A stretch of DNA of 37,086 bases from CAYRAV01 sp964422365 (GTDB lineage Bacteria; Bacillota; Clostridia; Lachnospirales; Lachnospiraceae), in assembly GCA_964422365.1 (NCBI GenBank), contig CAYRAV010000028.1, positions 1 to 37,086 of the forward strand, written 5' to 3'. Positions within the stretch are counted from its first letter, which is position 1, and each line of letters opens with the position of its first letter. The notes beneath the pieces are model-generated. The model was not told the origin of the DNA and did not search any database. It saw nothing but the letters and a program-made list of their open reading frames with translations. Shown piece by piece: positions 26,601-34,773 of this stretch. The position numbers and the translations under genes are program-made.

Positions 26601-29600
26601 TCTGATACAGAATATATCAAACATCCAATCACTTGTGGTTCATTCTCTGTGCTTTCATTATTATCTGCCTCTTCATTGTTCGGTACTACCGACATAAAAG
26701 TAGTAAGTATTTTCTTCTGCATCCATGTACCAGTTAATGTTAATGTGTGATCATGGGCTGTATATGGAACAACAACATTTTCATCATCTAACTGAATATT
26801 ATTTCCTGCTGTATAAACAATCGTGTGATAACTTAATTCTTTGAAATGTTTCATGTCATCATTTTCTATTGGTACATCTGCACCATATAGCTTTTGATAA
26901 ACATCTGTTTCCTTTTCAAAGTAAGAAGCCACCTTTGTTCCCGGAGTCAATTTTAAACTTAATGTCCATTTTGTTCCTTTATTAGTCCAGCCATTCTTTA
27001 CTGCCTTCTCACTGTCCCATTCGTTTTTGTCTTCTTTTGGCACTTCAACTGTAACATTTAGTGTTGTAGCAACCTCTTCCCATATTGCTGTCAGGGTAAT
27101 GTTATCTTCTGTTACTACAGCACCTTTCTGCACTTCATTCCCTTCTTCGTCTTTCCAGCCGGTAATGATATATGCTTTGCCATCTTTTCCTTTTACATAG
27201 TTTGTAACACCATTCACTGTTCCTGTGTCATCCTTTGGTGCAGAACTTCTCATACTTTCCAATGTAGGCAATTCTATCACAGCACCCACATCATAATATT
27301 TCTTATAACTTGTTTCCCCAGTACTTGTTGTTCCCTCAATTCCTTTGCTCTTATCTGCAAACTTATAAAGCACTGAGCTGGATACCTTCTTCCAGATTGC
27401 AGTCCATTTTCCGTTCTTATCTGTAATTTTATATGGGAATGTAATCTGTTTGCCATCACTGTCTTGCCAGCCAATGATTTTCCATCCTGTTTCTGCTGCG
27501 ACATCTCCCCATATAGTAGATATTTCCGGTTTACTAATAGATGTACCTACAGTGTACTTTAGTTTTCGCTCTCCCCAATCTTGACTTCCAGTGTGTTCTG
27601 TGCCTGCATCATAAGTAATTGCACTTATTATCTTTCTCCATGTTCCAGTAAACACAACATCCTGTCTGCCCAATTTCCATTCCTGTGGATATAACATGTT
27701 TCCATTCGAACCTTCATACCGGAATGTTCGATAACTGTTGCCTTCTTCATCTGTCCATAAAGAAATGGCATAGTTTTCCCTGATTGGTATTGTTGAAAAA
27801 TCATAACAAACGACTGTCTCATAATCCCCATCTATGTTTTCCAGAAAAGAATTTGTCTTTGAATCTTCGTTTATATAAGGAAGATATCCACTATATCCAA
27901 TTGGAAAATACACAATATTAGAAGACCATGTTTGATCTGTTGTATTTTCATTCTTATCATTGCTATCTTTTATCTGTTCCACATCTTCATTTACCTGGAA
28001 TTGCGCACGGTAGCAGGTACGACTCCAGTCTGCATATAACTTCACATCACAAAGAGGGATAAATCCACCAGGAAACTCATCTTTAATAAGCAGATGTTCT
28101 CCTTCCTCTTCCATTGGTATCAACCGCCAGCCATTTAAATGAAACCCTTTTCTGGTGGCATCTGTTTTCCATTCATTTCTCCACGTCCCGCCATTCCCAT
28201 TAGATTGAGCTATGCCATCATTCAAATCGGAATCAGTCCAAAAATTGCTGGCAGCTATACCGGTCCACCCCCTGTTAATTACAATAGTCTGCTGACCGAT
28301 TTGAACAAAGTCTGAATTCCCTGATGCATATCCTAATGGTTTATCTACATTCGCTTCATCATAATAATAAACCGTGATGGTCTTTTTCACCCATACAGCA
28401 TAATAGTCTATGTCTTGCGTTACTGTAACTGCATCAGTTGACACTAATTTCGGCATACCACCTACATATTCATTATTTTTAATTTTCTCCCAATTATCCC
28501 GATAGGACTCATCTGTAGTCCATCCCTTGAAAATATATTCTACACCATCTATTACAGCACATCCATTACTATCTATAATATTTCCATCATCTAAAGCCAG
28601 CGTAGGTAAATTGACATGTGTTCCACCAACTACCATAGAATAATAATTCTTCCCTGTAAATGTATAAAATCTAAGCCGTTGGGTGGCACCATCTTCTGAT
28701 GTCAGTTTCTTTCGATAGGTTTCTGTTAAGCCTATTGGTTCAAAGGTTGTTCTGGCAATTGGATTCTTTTCTACTGTAACCGCATTATTGTAATCTTTTT
28801 CCTCTGTTCCTTTGTTCTCAAGGGAATACCGGAAATAATGATTATTGCAAGCCTTCCATAATGCATCTGTCTTAAGTTCTTCATTTACATTACTTGCATC
28901 TACCTCATCTCCTACACTTAATGTTGTAATTTGTGGCAGGTTGAACTTAATCTTTAAGTTAGAATTTGATTTACCACGTTCCATATAAAATACTGTTAAA
29001 GTATGATTTCTGGTTGTATCAGAAAGTAATTGATATAATTTTTTTCCGTTTTCATCTGTGGCAGTTGAACCAAAGTCATATGCTTTTGATTCAAAATCTC
29101 CTGAGCCAAGATCGACATTTTGTTTGTCTTTTGCCCCGCTTTTCTTTACACTATCTACAGTAGCTTCTTTTGTTGCAAAATCAATTTTTCCATGCACTGG
29201 AATATGTGCACCACCAATATCAAGAACCAAGTATCCATCTACAAACACCCATAAATCATCATCACCATTAAACTCAAAAATAATATTTTCTCCCTTAATC
29301 TTTCCATCGCTAGTCATGTTAAAGTTCAGTTCCATTTTTACGCCAAATACATAATTTAGGTTCTCGTTACTATCTCCTGCATTGTTGTAAGGGAAAAAGC
29401 CTCTTTTTCCATCTGTATCATATACAAATTTTCCATTATCACCTGGATATGTATCATGTCTTCTTCCATAATTATAACTTACTCTTTTATTTACTTCATC
29501 CAATTTAATAATATCACAATAGCTGTCAAAATAGTAATAATCCGGTGATTCATTATCCCAAAATACTGAACCAGGCCTATCACTATACATATAAACAACC

Positions 29601-30436
29601 TGCCCATCTTTTCCTTTATGAAATGGAAATGCAATGTTTGAAACAGAGGAACCTAATGTCACTTTTCCCTGTTCATATGGTGTGCTCAGAAATTCACTAT
29701 CGAAAAACGGAACAACCATTTCATATTCCCCTTTTCCCATTGTAATATTTCCATTACTATCTAATTTGTCATTTACCAATCCTTGTGCTGCACCACCACC
29801 TATATTAGTCGCTACTCCTTCATCTGCCATCATGTTCTTCCCATTATCATACTGATTACAATTGGCATATGCATGCCACCATCCATCATTTACATCTGTA
29901 GCCGTAACCCAATCTCCCCATCGATTATTCTTGCTCTGTCCAACATACATTAACCCACAATATAATGGATAGATACCATGGTCATACAATTGCCAGTATT
30001 CCTCGCTGGTATTATTGATAAGTGAGTGTTTTAAATAATTATTAAAACGGGTAAAAGTATTGTTGCCTACAGCCCATGTACCACTACTATGACCATCTGT
30101 AATTGCACCTGCCTCACTTAGATACCCGCCGTTTCCATACACCTGAGTATCAGAATAAATATCATAAAATGTGGCTCTGGCAGTGGTTAATGTTTGTTCT
30201 ACATCTGTACCTTTTGTCTTGTCATCAACTGCCTCCATTTTCGCCAGATCCCAATCTTCCCATTCATCTGCACCCGCATATGATGTCTTATCCCTGCCAA
30301 AATACCAGACTCCCCCTATTATTACACACACACACATCAACGCTAGTGCCAGCACCCAGACTTTCTGAAATTTTCTCTTTCTCTTTTTTTCTCTGGCTTC
30401 TTTCCTTAAAACTGATAGATTCTTCTTATTCCTCAT
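23639..30436 (-). CDS. Giant fibro-slime / InlB-repeat / discoidin-domain surface protein
   Basis: The 2265-residue protein has a basic N-terminus and one hydrophobic segment at about 25-46, acting as signal or anchor. A fibro-slime domain lies at about 340-500 (FNGDDDLWVFVDGYLVLDIG). Repeated InlB/Flg_new-type beta modules run from about 600 to 1400, recognised by GW...YAVW and ...GWK...AIWE patterns. An isopeptide-pilin-like domain lies at about 1520-1680 (GDITISKKLTATASS, TKYVIEEEDA), and there is a Big-like stretch near 2000-2100. An F5/8-type discoidin domain fills the last about 150 residues (ANNVINGNPFSDTSFW). No LPXTG sorting signal or C-terminal helix exists, so attachment would be through the N-terminal anchor or by binding glycans. 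AAGGAGG fixes the start. It is probably an adhesin or matrix-binding protein. Confidence 0.87.
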   Translation of the reverse strand: MRNKKNLSVLRKEAREKKRKRKFQKVWVLALALMCVCVIIGGVWYFGRDKTSYAGADEWEDWDLAKMEAVDDKTKGTDVEQTLTTARATFYDIYSDTQVYGNGGYLSEAGAITDGHSSGTWAVGNNTFTRFNNYLKHSLINNTSEEYWQLYDHGIYPLYCGLMYVGQSKNNRWGDWVTATDVNDGWWHAYANCNQYDNGKNMMADEGVATNIGGGAAQGLVNDKLDSNGNITMGKGEYEMVVPFFDSEFLSTPYEQGKVTLGSSVSNIAFPFHKGKDGQVVYMYSDRPGSVFWDNESPDYYYFDSYCDIIKLDEVNKRVSYNYGRRHDTYPGDNGKFVYDTDGKRGFFPYNNAGDSNENLNYVFGVKMELNFNMTSDGKIKGENIIFEFNGDDDLWVFVDGYLVLDIGGAHIPVHGKIDFATKEATVDSVKKSGAKDKQNVDLGSGDFESKAYDFGSTATDENGKKLYQLLSDTTRNHTLTVFYMERGKSNSNLKIKFNLPQITTLSVGDEVDASNVNEELKTDALWKACNNHYFRYSLENKGTEEKDYNNAVTVEKNPIARTTFEPIGLTETYRKKLTSEDGATQRLRFYTFTGKNYYSMVVGGTHVNLPTLALDDGNIIDSNGCAVIDGVEYIFKGWTTDESYRDNWEKIKNNEYVGGMPKLVSTDAVTVTQDIDYYAVWVKKTITVYYYDEANVDKPLGYASGNSDFVQIGQQTIVINRGWTGIAASNFWTDSDLNDGIAQSNGNGGTWRNEWKTDATRKGFHLNGWRLIPMEEEGEHLLIKDEFPGGFIPLCDVKLYADWSRTCYRAQFQVNEDVEQIKDSNDKNENTTDQTWSSNIVYFPIGYSGYLPYINEDSKTNSFLENIDGDYETVVCYDFSTIPIRENYAISLWTDEEGNSYRTFRYEGSNGNMLYPQEWKLGRQDVVFTGTWRKIISAITYDAGTEHTGSQDWGERKLKYTVGTSISKPEISTIWGDVAAETGWKIIGWQDSDGKQITFPYKITDKNGKWTAIWKKVSSSVLYKFADKSKGIEGTTSTGETSYKKYYDVGAVIELPTLESMRSSAPKDDTGTVNGVTNYVKGKDGKAYIITGWKDEEGNEVQKGAVVTEDNITLTAIWEEVATTLNVTVEVPKEDKNEWDSEKAVKNGWTNKGTKWTLSLKLTPGTKVASYFEKETDVYQKLYGADVPIENDDMKHFKELSYHTIVYTAGNNIQLDDENVVVPYTAHDHTLTLTGTWMQKKILTTFMSVVPNNEEADNNESTENEPQVIGCLIYSVSEEEASLPDSEAEFLLYDNKTKMPVIDGYKLIGWKRNNEGEPVTTFVPATDAHQSIWYAVWEKEETLAAEENNISATDNSNVENSRSVSLPARILRALSFSSLGGYTAFAGELYELNDLLTVDTGATGMTKNEGDFYLTYDQAASFLNCFTVGSTMHLQEKDAIYNNGGTVQTYDSAAYRNMYKTTWELRDLHGYIINRNDNTDLKNMSMSESGSASVYDGRVNGEQNKAFAFKNENEATGAGYATNVRALFTHTIQTGDITISKKLTATASSVAKRKGETEQEFIFKVYFYNMFGDTTDDISKKTLYTGSYKKLNKYGNYVRDENDKILTYTAHKGKILVKSGETAVITGIPVLTKYVIEEEDAETKTGKYMLSEAKEITAKGSVVQNKKYAVSDETSKEVQEYLEKYNTSNDESVYSSKLVDNSGILSGKKLNDLTDEQVIEHSFEGQILKSNYTYNYVAANEILVNGVSLYLDKIIDEFYYGENDRFTDYLEYDELVNHAKQTFVFNIKYIPVDNMGNAKIAETENYNERLTFDPTDNTIEKVDLPKAFQTEESKKGYKRSGIVIGLEPGYYEISEDENWSWKYDLMGIYEAAYRSGEDASEETTIYQEKDREKSIQDKEEGKKVFRFYIRGQQEETINDMQQDASGSYKKYNNNGYRILENVEDPTVTFVNLKAIDERSKTSGDTDIAVNKITVPTPTPNPNEYEDIRFDGEGETDFPTKYTLLAGEIRSLPRVKAAPIDGSSSAITLEYKDVEWKVTGGDPDVVEIQGDKATLKAVREGTVYLKATYRDKDGITIHETMREIEYTVKNPQIFSLYNSSASQNVSNYSAQCEVYASSQQSNLGHGANNVINGNPFSDTSFWCTDNGSWSGSDGNVYWALMFRKDNNDFKRKISSIELVRPSSNSEVTIQVYGIIGTTDEFTSNRANLIPLGDVQTFSSGVTSIRIDIDSNQYAEYNGIKVKMISMSNGTDWPVLQGVQITGLYE

Positions 30437-30487
30437 AAACTATTCCTCCTTACTTACTTTCCCTCAAAGGTACAGTTTTTATTTTCT

Positions 30488-30652
30488 CATGCCCTTCCGG
30501 GCTGGCGGACTTCGTCCGATAAGGTTTACCCATTCGGGCATACCGCAATTCATGCCCTTCCGGGCTGGCGGACTTCGTCCGATAAGGTTTACCCATTCGG
30601 GCATACCGCAATTCATGCCCTTCCGGGCTGGCGGACTTCGTCCGATAAGGTT
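30488..30652. repeat. 63-bp tandem repeat, 2.6 copies, in the leader of the giant gene
   Basis: Copies start at 30488, 30551 and 30614; the first two are identical. Each unit contains short perfect hairpins. On the minus (transcript) strand these are GCCC-GGAA-GGGC with a GNRA-type loop and CGGAC-GAA-GTCCG, with a further GCCCGAATGGG stem. The block is GC-rich in an AT-rich setting. It lies between a candidate -10 element and the start codon, so it would be in the mRNA leader. Confidence 0.9.
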
Positions 30653-30751
30653 ACCATATTGCCGCATGTGTTCATGGAATGTTCTGTATGCACATCTTTC
30701 CTTTTAAAAATTTGTGAATTTTGTCTAAATTTTTCTTTTATAATTAACTTT

Positions 30752-30757
30752 ATTATA
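30752..30757 (-). promoter_or_regulatory. Possible -10 element for the giant surface gene
   Basis: A perfect TATAAT on the minus strand lies 316 bases before the start codon. The -35 region is poor. If used, the transcript carries the 63-bp hairpin repeats in its leader. Confidence 0.4.
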
Positions 30758-30781
30758 ACACATCTCTCTATTTACAAAAAG

Positions 30782-30829
30782 AAAAAATGTTAAATATCCC
30801 AAAATTTAAAGGTATTTTAACATTTTTTT
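30782..30829 (-). terminator. Intrinsic terminator after the small acidic gene
   Basis: Arms AAAAAATGTTAAATATCCC and GGTATTTTAACATTTTTT form a 17-19-bp stem with minor mismatches, and a T-run follows on the minus strand. Together with the promoter and repeats it fills the 406-base gap between the small gene and the giant gene. Confidence 0.7.
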
Positions 30830-30842
30830 AATACATTTCTTT

Positions 30843-31028
30843 TTATTCTTCCATATCTTTCAAAAAGACCTCTAACACTTCTAAATTATCCTCATAATCA
30901 TCTTCTGGCTCAACTGGGATTTCTGCTTCTATCGCAAGTGAATAGATTTCCTCTATCAGCTTATCCCTTTGTTTTCCCTGTTTCATTTTTGAAATTTTGT
31001 TCATCTGTTCCTTTATCTCTTCTATCAC
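30843..31028 (-). CDS. Small acidic hypothetical protein (61 aa)
   Basis: The protein is not recognised. It is predicted helical in its first half (IEEIKEQMNKISKMKQGKQR) and strongly acidic in its second (EIPVEPEDDYEDNLEVLEVF). The frame is open from a TTG at 31046, but TGGGAGG lies eight bases before an in-frame GTG at 31028, so the GTG start is chosen. It lies 59 bases after the acidic gene at 31088, and a good terminator follows it, so the two probably form one short transcript. No membrane segment or signal peptide is seen. Confidence 0.6.
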   Translation of the reverse strand: MIEEIKEQMNKISKMKQGKQRDKLIEEIYSLAIEAEIPVEPEDDYEDNLEVLEVFLKDMEE

Positions 31029-31087
31029 ACGCTCTACCTCCCACAATATATGTCACACAGGCAATTGCCTATATATCCTCTTTTCTT

Positions 31088-31462
31088 CTATTCAATGATC
31101 AACTTCATATATTCACCATCTTCTTTGTTATATACATGCTTTCCTATTATGGTACGAAGTTTTCTGATATCTTCAATATCTGAACTTGCAAATTCCTGAT
31201 AACATTTTGAAGAATCCTCTGTATTAAGTTCCGAATAGAAATCAGAAATATAGCAATAAAATTTATCCAGTATATCTTCTAATGGATATTGTGATATATA
31301 GCTGGCATCATTCCCTTCATTATATTCTGGTTCCTGGATAAATGATAGTGATGTTACATATAACGGATCTTCATCTTCTATTGTTTTATAAATCCCTTCT
31401 TCCATTTCTGTATATTCTACGTTAGAATACTTATTGGCAGCATAATTTTCTATTTGTTTCAT
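31088..31462 (-). CDS. Acidic hypothetical protein (124 aa)
   Basis: The family is not recognised. The protein is cytoplasmic by composition and rich in Glu, Asp and Tyr (EYTEMEEGIYKTIEDEDPLY, YISDFYSELNTEDSS). An upstream in-frame ATG at 31495 lacks a ribosome binding site, while AAGGAAAAG lies about eight bases before the ATG at 31462, so that start is chosen. A strong promoter precedes it and a second small acidic gene follows. Small acidic pairs of this kind can be immunity proteins or antitoxin-like, but no partner toxin is visible, so no function is claimed. Confidence 0.65.
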   Translation of the reverse strand: MKQIENYAANKYSNVEYTEMEEGIYKTIEDEDPLYVTSLSFIQEPEYNEGNDASYISQYPLEDILDKFYCYISDFYSELNTEDSSKCYQEFASSDIEDIRKLRTIIGKHVYNKEDGEYMKLIIE

Positions 31463-31509
31463 AATCACTTTTCCTTGTAAATTTAATGTTATCATTTTTA
31501 TAACTTTAG

Positions 31510-31538
31510 ATTATAGCATACATATACTTGATTTGCAA
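31510..31538 (-). promoter_or_regulatory. Promoter for the small acidic genes
   Basis: On the minus strand TTGCAA (31538-31533), 17 bp, then a perfect TATAAT (31515-31510), 48 bases before the chosen start. Confidence 0.7.
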
Positions 31539-31720
31539 TATCTAATAAATTAGTGATTTTGTACATTCAGGCAAATGGATTTGCTTCACCCCAAAAGAAG
31601 GTTAAATGGCATGGCTGACTGTAACTATTGAATACAAAACATGGACATTTTATTGCAAAAAATATCGGGACCATGTTAGAACATATTGATATACTTTCAT
31701 TACAGTAGGAGGTGATACAC

Positions 31721-32578
31721 ATGGAATGGGCAGAAGCAATTAGTAAAGCAATTTTATATATTGAATCCCATATAACGGAGGAAATTACAGTAGATGACAT
31801 TGCAAAGGAGGTATATCTCTCACCCTTCTATTTTCAAAAGGGGTTCAGTTTACTGTGTGGATTTACCATTTCAGAATATATCAGAAACAGACGGCTTTCT
31901 TTGGCAGGAAATGAGCTCGCCACATCAAATGAAAAAGTAATTGATGCAGCATTGAAGTATGGTTATGATTCCCCAGACAGCTTTACAAAAGCATTTACAA
32001 GATTTCATGGTGTTACACCTTCTATGGTGCAAAAGAATGAAGAGATGCTAAAAGCATTTGCACCGCTGAAAATCAAATTATCAATGGAAGGTGGATACAT
32101 TATGGATTACAAAATCGTAAAGAAAGAAGAGTTTACAGTACTTGGAGCAACAAAAACTTTCACATATGAAAATGCAAAGGAGAATGTACCTGCATTTTGG
32201 AAAGAGCATTATGCCACAGGAAATGGAAAATATGTGTGTGGAATGTTTGGAATAAATATTGATGAACAGATGGAACATGATACCTTTGAGTATCTGATTG
32301 CAGACATGTACAATCCAATAAAGGTTATTCCTGAAGGTTTTATTACTAGGACAATACCTGCATTTACCTGGGCCGTATTCCCTTGTAAGGGTGCAATGCC
32401 TAATGCACTTCAAGATGTAAATACCAAAATTTTTTCTGAATGGCTGCCAGCGCTGAACGATTATGAATTTGCTGCCGGATACTGCATTGAAATGTATGAT
32501 GATCCAAGTAAATATTCCAACGGTACACAGGATGAAAACTACTACTGTGAGATATGGATTCCAGTAAAGAAAAAATAA
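31721..32578 (+). CDS. AraC-family regulator with GyrI-like effector-binding domain
   Basis: The 285-residue protein has two AraC-type HTHs at the N-terminus. The first spans about 20-45 (ITVDDIAKEVYLSPFYFQKGF) and the second about 65-105 (KVIDAALKYGYDSPDSFTKAF, GVTPSMV). A GyrI-like/effector-binding domain follows from about 130 to the end (YKIVKKEEFTVLGATKTF, FTWAVFPCKGAMPNALQ), with the YYCEIWIPVKKK final strand. Such proteins bind small hydrophobic compounds and often control drug or stress genes. The frame is open from a GTG at 31712, but AGGAGGTGAT seven bases before the ATG at 31721 fixes the start. It stands alone, and its targets are not visible. Confidence 0.9.
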   Translation: MEWAEAISKAILYIESHITEEITVDDIAKEVYLSPFYFQKGFSLLCGFTISEYIRNRRLSLAGNELATSNEKVIDAALKYGYDSPDSFTKAFTRFHGVTPSMVQKNEEMLKAFAPLKIKLSMEGGYIMDYKIVKKEEFTVLGATKTFTYENAKENVPAFWKEHYATGNGKYVCGMFGINIDEQMEHDTFEYLIADMYNPIKVIPEGFITRTIPAFTWAVFPCKGAMPNALQDVNTKIFSEWLPALNDYEFAAGYCIEMYDDPSKYSNGTQDENYYCEIWIPVKKK

Positions 32579-32602
32579 TTCATTTCTAAAAATAATAGGA
32601 CT

Positions 32603-32765
32603 AGAGCGTGTTTTAAAATTCATTGCCTCAATCTGCACGCCCCACTTTGCAAGGATATTTGCTCTAAATTCATTCAATGCAGCCCGCTACATCTCATGAA
32701 TTTGGAACAAATCCTCCACAAATTGCGGCATACATCTTGTAACAAGCAATTTTCAAACACGCTCT
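32603..32765. mobile_element. MITE family 2 (163 bp)
   Basis: The ends are inverted repeats: AGAGCGTGTTTTAAAATT at the left and AGAGCGTGTTTGAAAATT at the right when reverse-complemented. No target duplication is evident. No gene is present, although a short open frame runs through it on the minus strand. A half copy with the same end and inner sequence lies at 21672-21747. It occupies the first part of the 384-base gap between the AraC gene and leuD. Confidence 0.75.
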
Positions 32766-32785
32766 GGTGAAACACACTCATAACA

Positions 32786-32810
32786 GCCGGAAGTAAAATA
32801 AACTTCTGGC
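32786..32810 (+). terminator. Hairpin, possible terminator after the AraC gene
   Basis: GCCGGAAGT and ACTTCTGGC pair around a seven-base AT loop. The following CGCTTTCCC is a poor T-tract, so the call is weak. It could also act on transcripts coming from leuD. Confidence 0.35.
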
Positions 32811-32902
32811 CGCTTTCCCATTTATGCCACAGCTCTATAAATTAAATTTATCTTGAGGCATGCTTCTCCTTAAGAAACGACTATGAATATAGCAAAGGTG
32901 AT

Positions 32903-32940
32903 ACAGGCAATCACAAAACCAACTGTTTGTGATTGCCTGT
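32903..32940 (-). terminator. Hairpin terminator after leuD
   Basis: A perfect 15-bp stem (ACAGGCAATCACAAA with its complement) closes an eight-base loop, 23 bases past the leuD stop. The T-tract after it is weak. Confidence 0.65.
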
Positions 32941-32962
32941 CACTATACAATAGTGGAAACCC

Positions 32963-33448
32963 TTATTTTTCATTAATATAATTAATCAGCCCGCCAGACT
33001 TAATAATGTTCTGCATAAATGGCGGAAATGCCTGCCCTTTAAATTCTGTACCTTTTGTTCTGTTATAAATCATACCAGAATCAAAATCCACTTCTACATT
33101 ATCTCCAGCCTCAATTCCTTTTGCCGCCTCTGGACATTCGATAATAGGAAGCCCAATATTAATAGAATTGCGATAAAATATTCTTGCAAATGTTTCTGCA
33201 ATAACGCAGCTTACACCTGCACACTTAATTGCCAAAGGAGCATGTTCCCTAGAAGACCCACAGCCAAAATTTTTATTTGCTACGATAATATCCCCTTTCT
33301 GCACCTTTTTTGCAAAATCTTTATCAATATCTTCCATACAGTACTTTGCCAATTCATTTCCATCAGATGAATTCAAGTATCTCGCTGGAATAATCACATC
33401 TGTATCTACATTATCTCCATATTTAAAAACTGTTCCATTTGCTTTCAT
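32963..33448 (-). CDS. leuD: 3-isopropylmalate dehydratase small subunit
   Basis: The 161-residue protein is the swivel (small) subunit of isopropylmalate isomerase, the leucine pathway step from 2- to 3-isopropylmalate. The YGDNVDTDVIIPARYLN strand at about 10-26 and the substrate loop NKNFGCGSSREHAP at about 59-72 are characteristic. At 161 residues it is the short LeuD2 type common in Clostridia and archaea, whose members can overlap with homoaconitase or related substrates. It follows leuC by 26 bp with a GAAAGGA ribosome binding site and is cotranscribed. A hairpin follows it. No leuB is seen next to it in this window. Confidence 0.95.
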   Translation of the reverse strand: MKANGTVFKYGDNVDTDVIIPARYLNSSDGNELAKYCMEDIDKDFAKKVQKGDIIVANKNFGCGSSREHAPLAIKCAGVSCVIAETFARIFYRNSINIGLPIIECPEAAKGIEAGDNVEVDFDSGMIYNRTKGTEFKGQAFPPFMQNIIKSGGLINYINEK

Positions 33449-33474
33449 ATTTTGATACCTGTCCTTTCTGTTTA

Positions 33475-34740
33475 TTAAAGCCCTAAGTCACTTGGCTGGG
33501 AAATCTTTCCTGTTACTGCACTGGCAGCAGCCACTGCCGGACTTGCCAGATAAATCTCAGATGAAATGTGTCCCATACGTCCAACAAAGTTACGGTTTGT
33601 AGTGGAAACAGCTCTTTCATTTTCTGCCAGAATACCCATATGTCCGCCAAGACATGGCCCACATGTTGGTGTGCTGACAATGGCACCTGCTTTGATAAAT
33701 GTCTGAATCAATCCCTCTTCGATTGCCTGTAAATAAATTGCCTGTGTTGCCGGAAATACAATTGCACGTATTCCCTTTGCCACATGTCTTCCTTCTAATA
33801 CTTTTGCCGCTGCTCTTAAATCCTCAATCCGTCCATTGGTACAAGAACCAATCACAACCTGATCAATCTCAATGTCTCCTGCCTCGGCAACTGTCTTTGT
33901 ATTTTCAGGTAAATGTGGAAATGCAACTGTTGGCTCTAACTTAGATAAATCAATTGTATATGTTTCATCATAAACTGCATCTTCATCTGCCTCATATTTT
34001 GTAAATGTCTTTGTTGAATGTTCTTTCATATATGCAGCTGTCAAATCATCTACTGGAAAGATTCCGTTTTTTGCACCAGCCTCAATTGCCATATTGGCAA
34101 TGGTAAAACGGTCATCCATCGTTAAATATCTGATACCATCTCCTGTAAATTCCATTGATTTATATAAAGCACCATCTACACCAATCATACCAATAATATG
34201 CAGAATCACATCTTTACCACTTACCCATTTCTGTGGTTTTCCTGTTAATACAAACTTAATAGCAGCAGGCACTTTAAACCATGCTTTTCCTGTAATCATA
34301 CCTGCTCCCATATCTGTACTTCCCACACCAGTAGAAAATGCTCCAAGTGCTCCATAAGTACAAGTATGAGAATCTGCACCAATACAAGTTTCCCCTGCTA
34401 CAATCAATCCTTTTTCCGGAAGAAGTGCATGTTCAATTCCCATTTCTCCCACTTCAAAATAATTGGTAATATCATGTTCTTTTGCATATTCACGCACACA
34501 TTTACAATGCTGCGCCGATTTAATATCCTTATTTGGTGTAAAATGATCCGGCACCAAAGCAACCTTATCCTTATCAAATACCGTTTTCTTGTTTAATTTC
34601 TCTACTTCATGAATAGCCACAGGACCTGTAATATCATTTGCTAATACTAAATCTAAATCTGCCTCAATCAGCTGCCCTGCTTCTACACTTTCAAGCCCGG
34701 CATGAGCAGCTAAAATCTTCTGTGTCATCGTCATACCCAT
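33475..34740 (-). CDS. leuC: 3-isopropylmalate dehydratase large subunit
   Basis: The 421-residue aconitase-superfamily protein has the three cysteines that hold the [4Fe-4S] cluster: Cys300 in VVIGSCTNGR, and Cys360 and Cys363 in TPTCGPCLGGH. Substrate-binding segments DHFTPN, GADSHTCTYGALGAFSTGVG and NRNFVGRMG are intact. It is the short LeuC2 type that pairs with a 161-residue LeuD, as here. AGGAGG eight bases before the ATG fixes the start, and a promoter lies just upstream. A LysR regulator is transcribed divergently, which suggests control by that protein, probably sensing a leucine-pathway intermediate; this last point is inferred. Confidence 0.95.
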   Translation of the reverse strand: MGMTMTQKILAAHAGLESVEAGQLIEADLDLVLANDITGPVAIHEVEKLNKKTVFDKDKVALVPDHFTPNKDIKSAQHCKCVREYAKEHDITNYFEVGEMGIEHALLPEKGLIVAGETCIGADSHTCTYGALGAFSTGVGSTDMGAGMITGKAWFKVPAAIKFVLTGKPQKWVSGKDVILHIIGMIGVDGALYKSMEFTGDGIRYLTMDDRFTIANMAIEAGAKNGIFPVDDLTAAYMKEHSTKTFTKYEADEDAVYDETYTIDLSKLEPTVAFPHLPENTKTVAEAGDIEIDQVVIGSCTNGRIEDLRAAAKVLEGRHVAKGIRAIVFPATQAIYLQAIEEGLIQTFIKAGAIVSTPTCGPCLGGHMGILAENERAVSTTNRNFVGRMGHISSEIYLASPAVAAASAVTGKISQPSDLGL

Positions 34741-34773
34741 AAACGTATCCTCCTATCTATATCATTTTTTATT

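Noticed and set aside
30488..30652. Possible CRISPR array
   Set aside because: Units are directly adjacent and identical over their whole length, with no variable spacers and no cas genes nearby.
30479..30667. 62-codon open frame made of repeated MNCGMPEWVNLIGRSPPARK units
   Set aside because: It has no ribosome binding site, it is fully explained by the 63-bp DNA repeat (63 is a multiple of three), and the opposite strand is equally open.
31560..31626. A short complete MITE family 1 derivative (GTACATTCAGG to GGCATGGCTGACTGTAAC)
   Set aside because: Both ends are degenerate and no target duplication is seen; at most a relic.
32081..32677. 198-codon minus-strand open frame across the AraC gene
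   Set aside because: It lies opposite a well-supported AraC/GyrI gene, and its first codons come from MITE family 2.
34741..34773. T-box or leucine leader upstream of leuC
   Set aside because: The promoter lies only about 33 bases before the start codon, leaving no room for a leader element.
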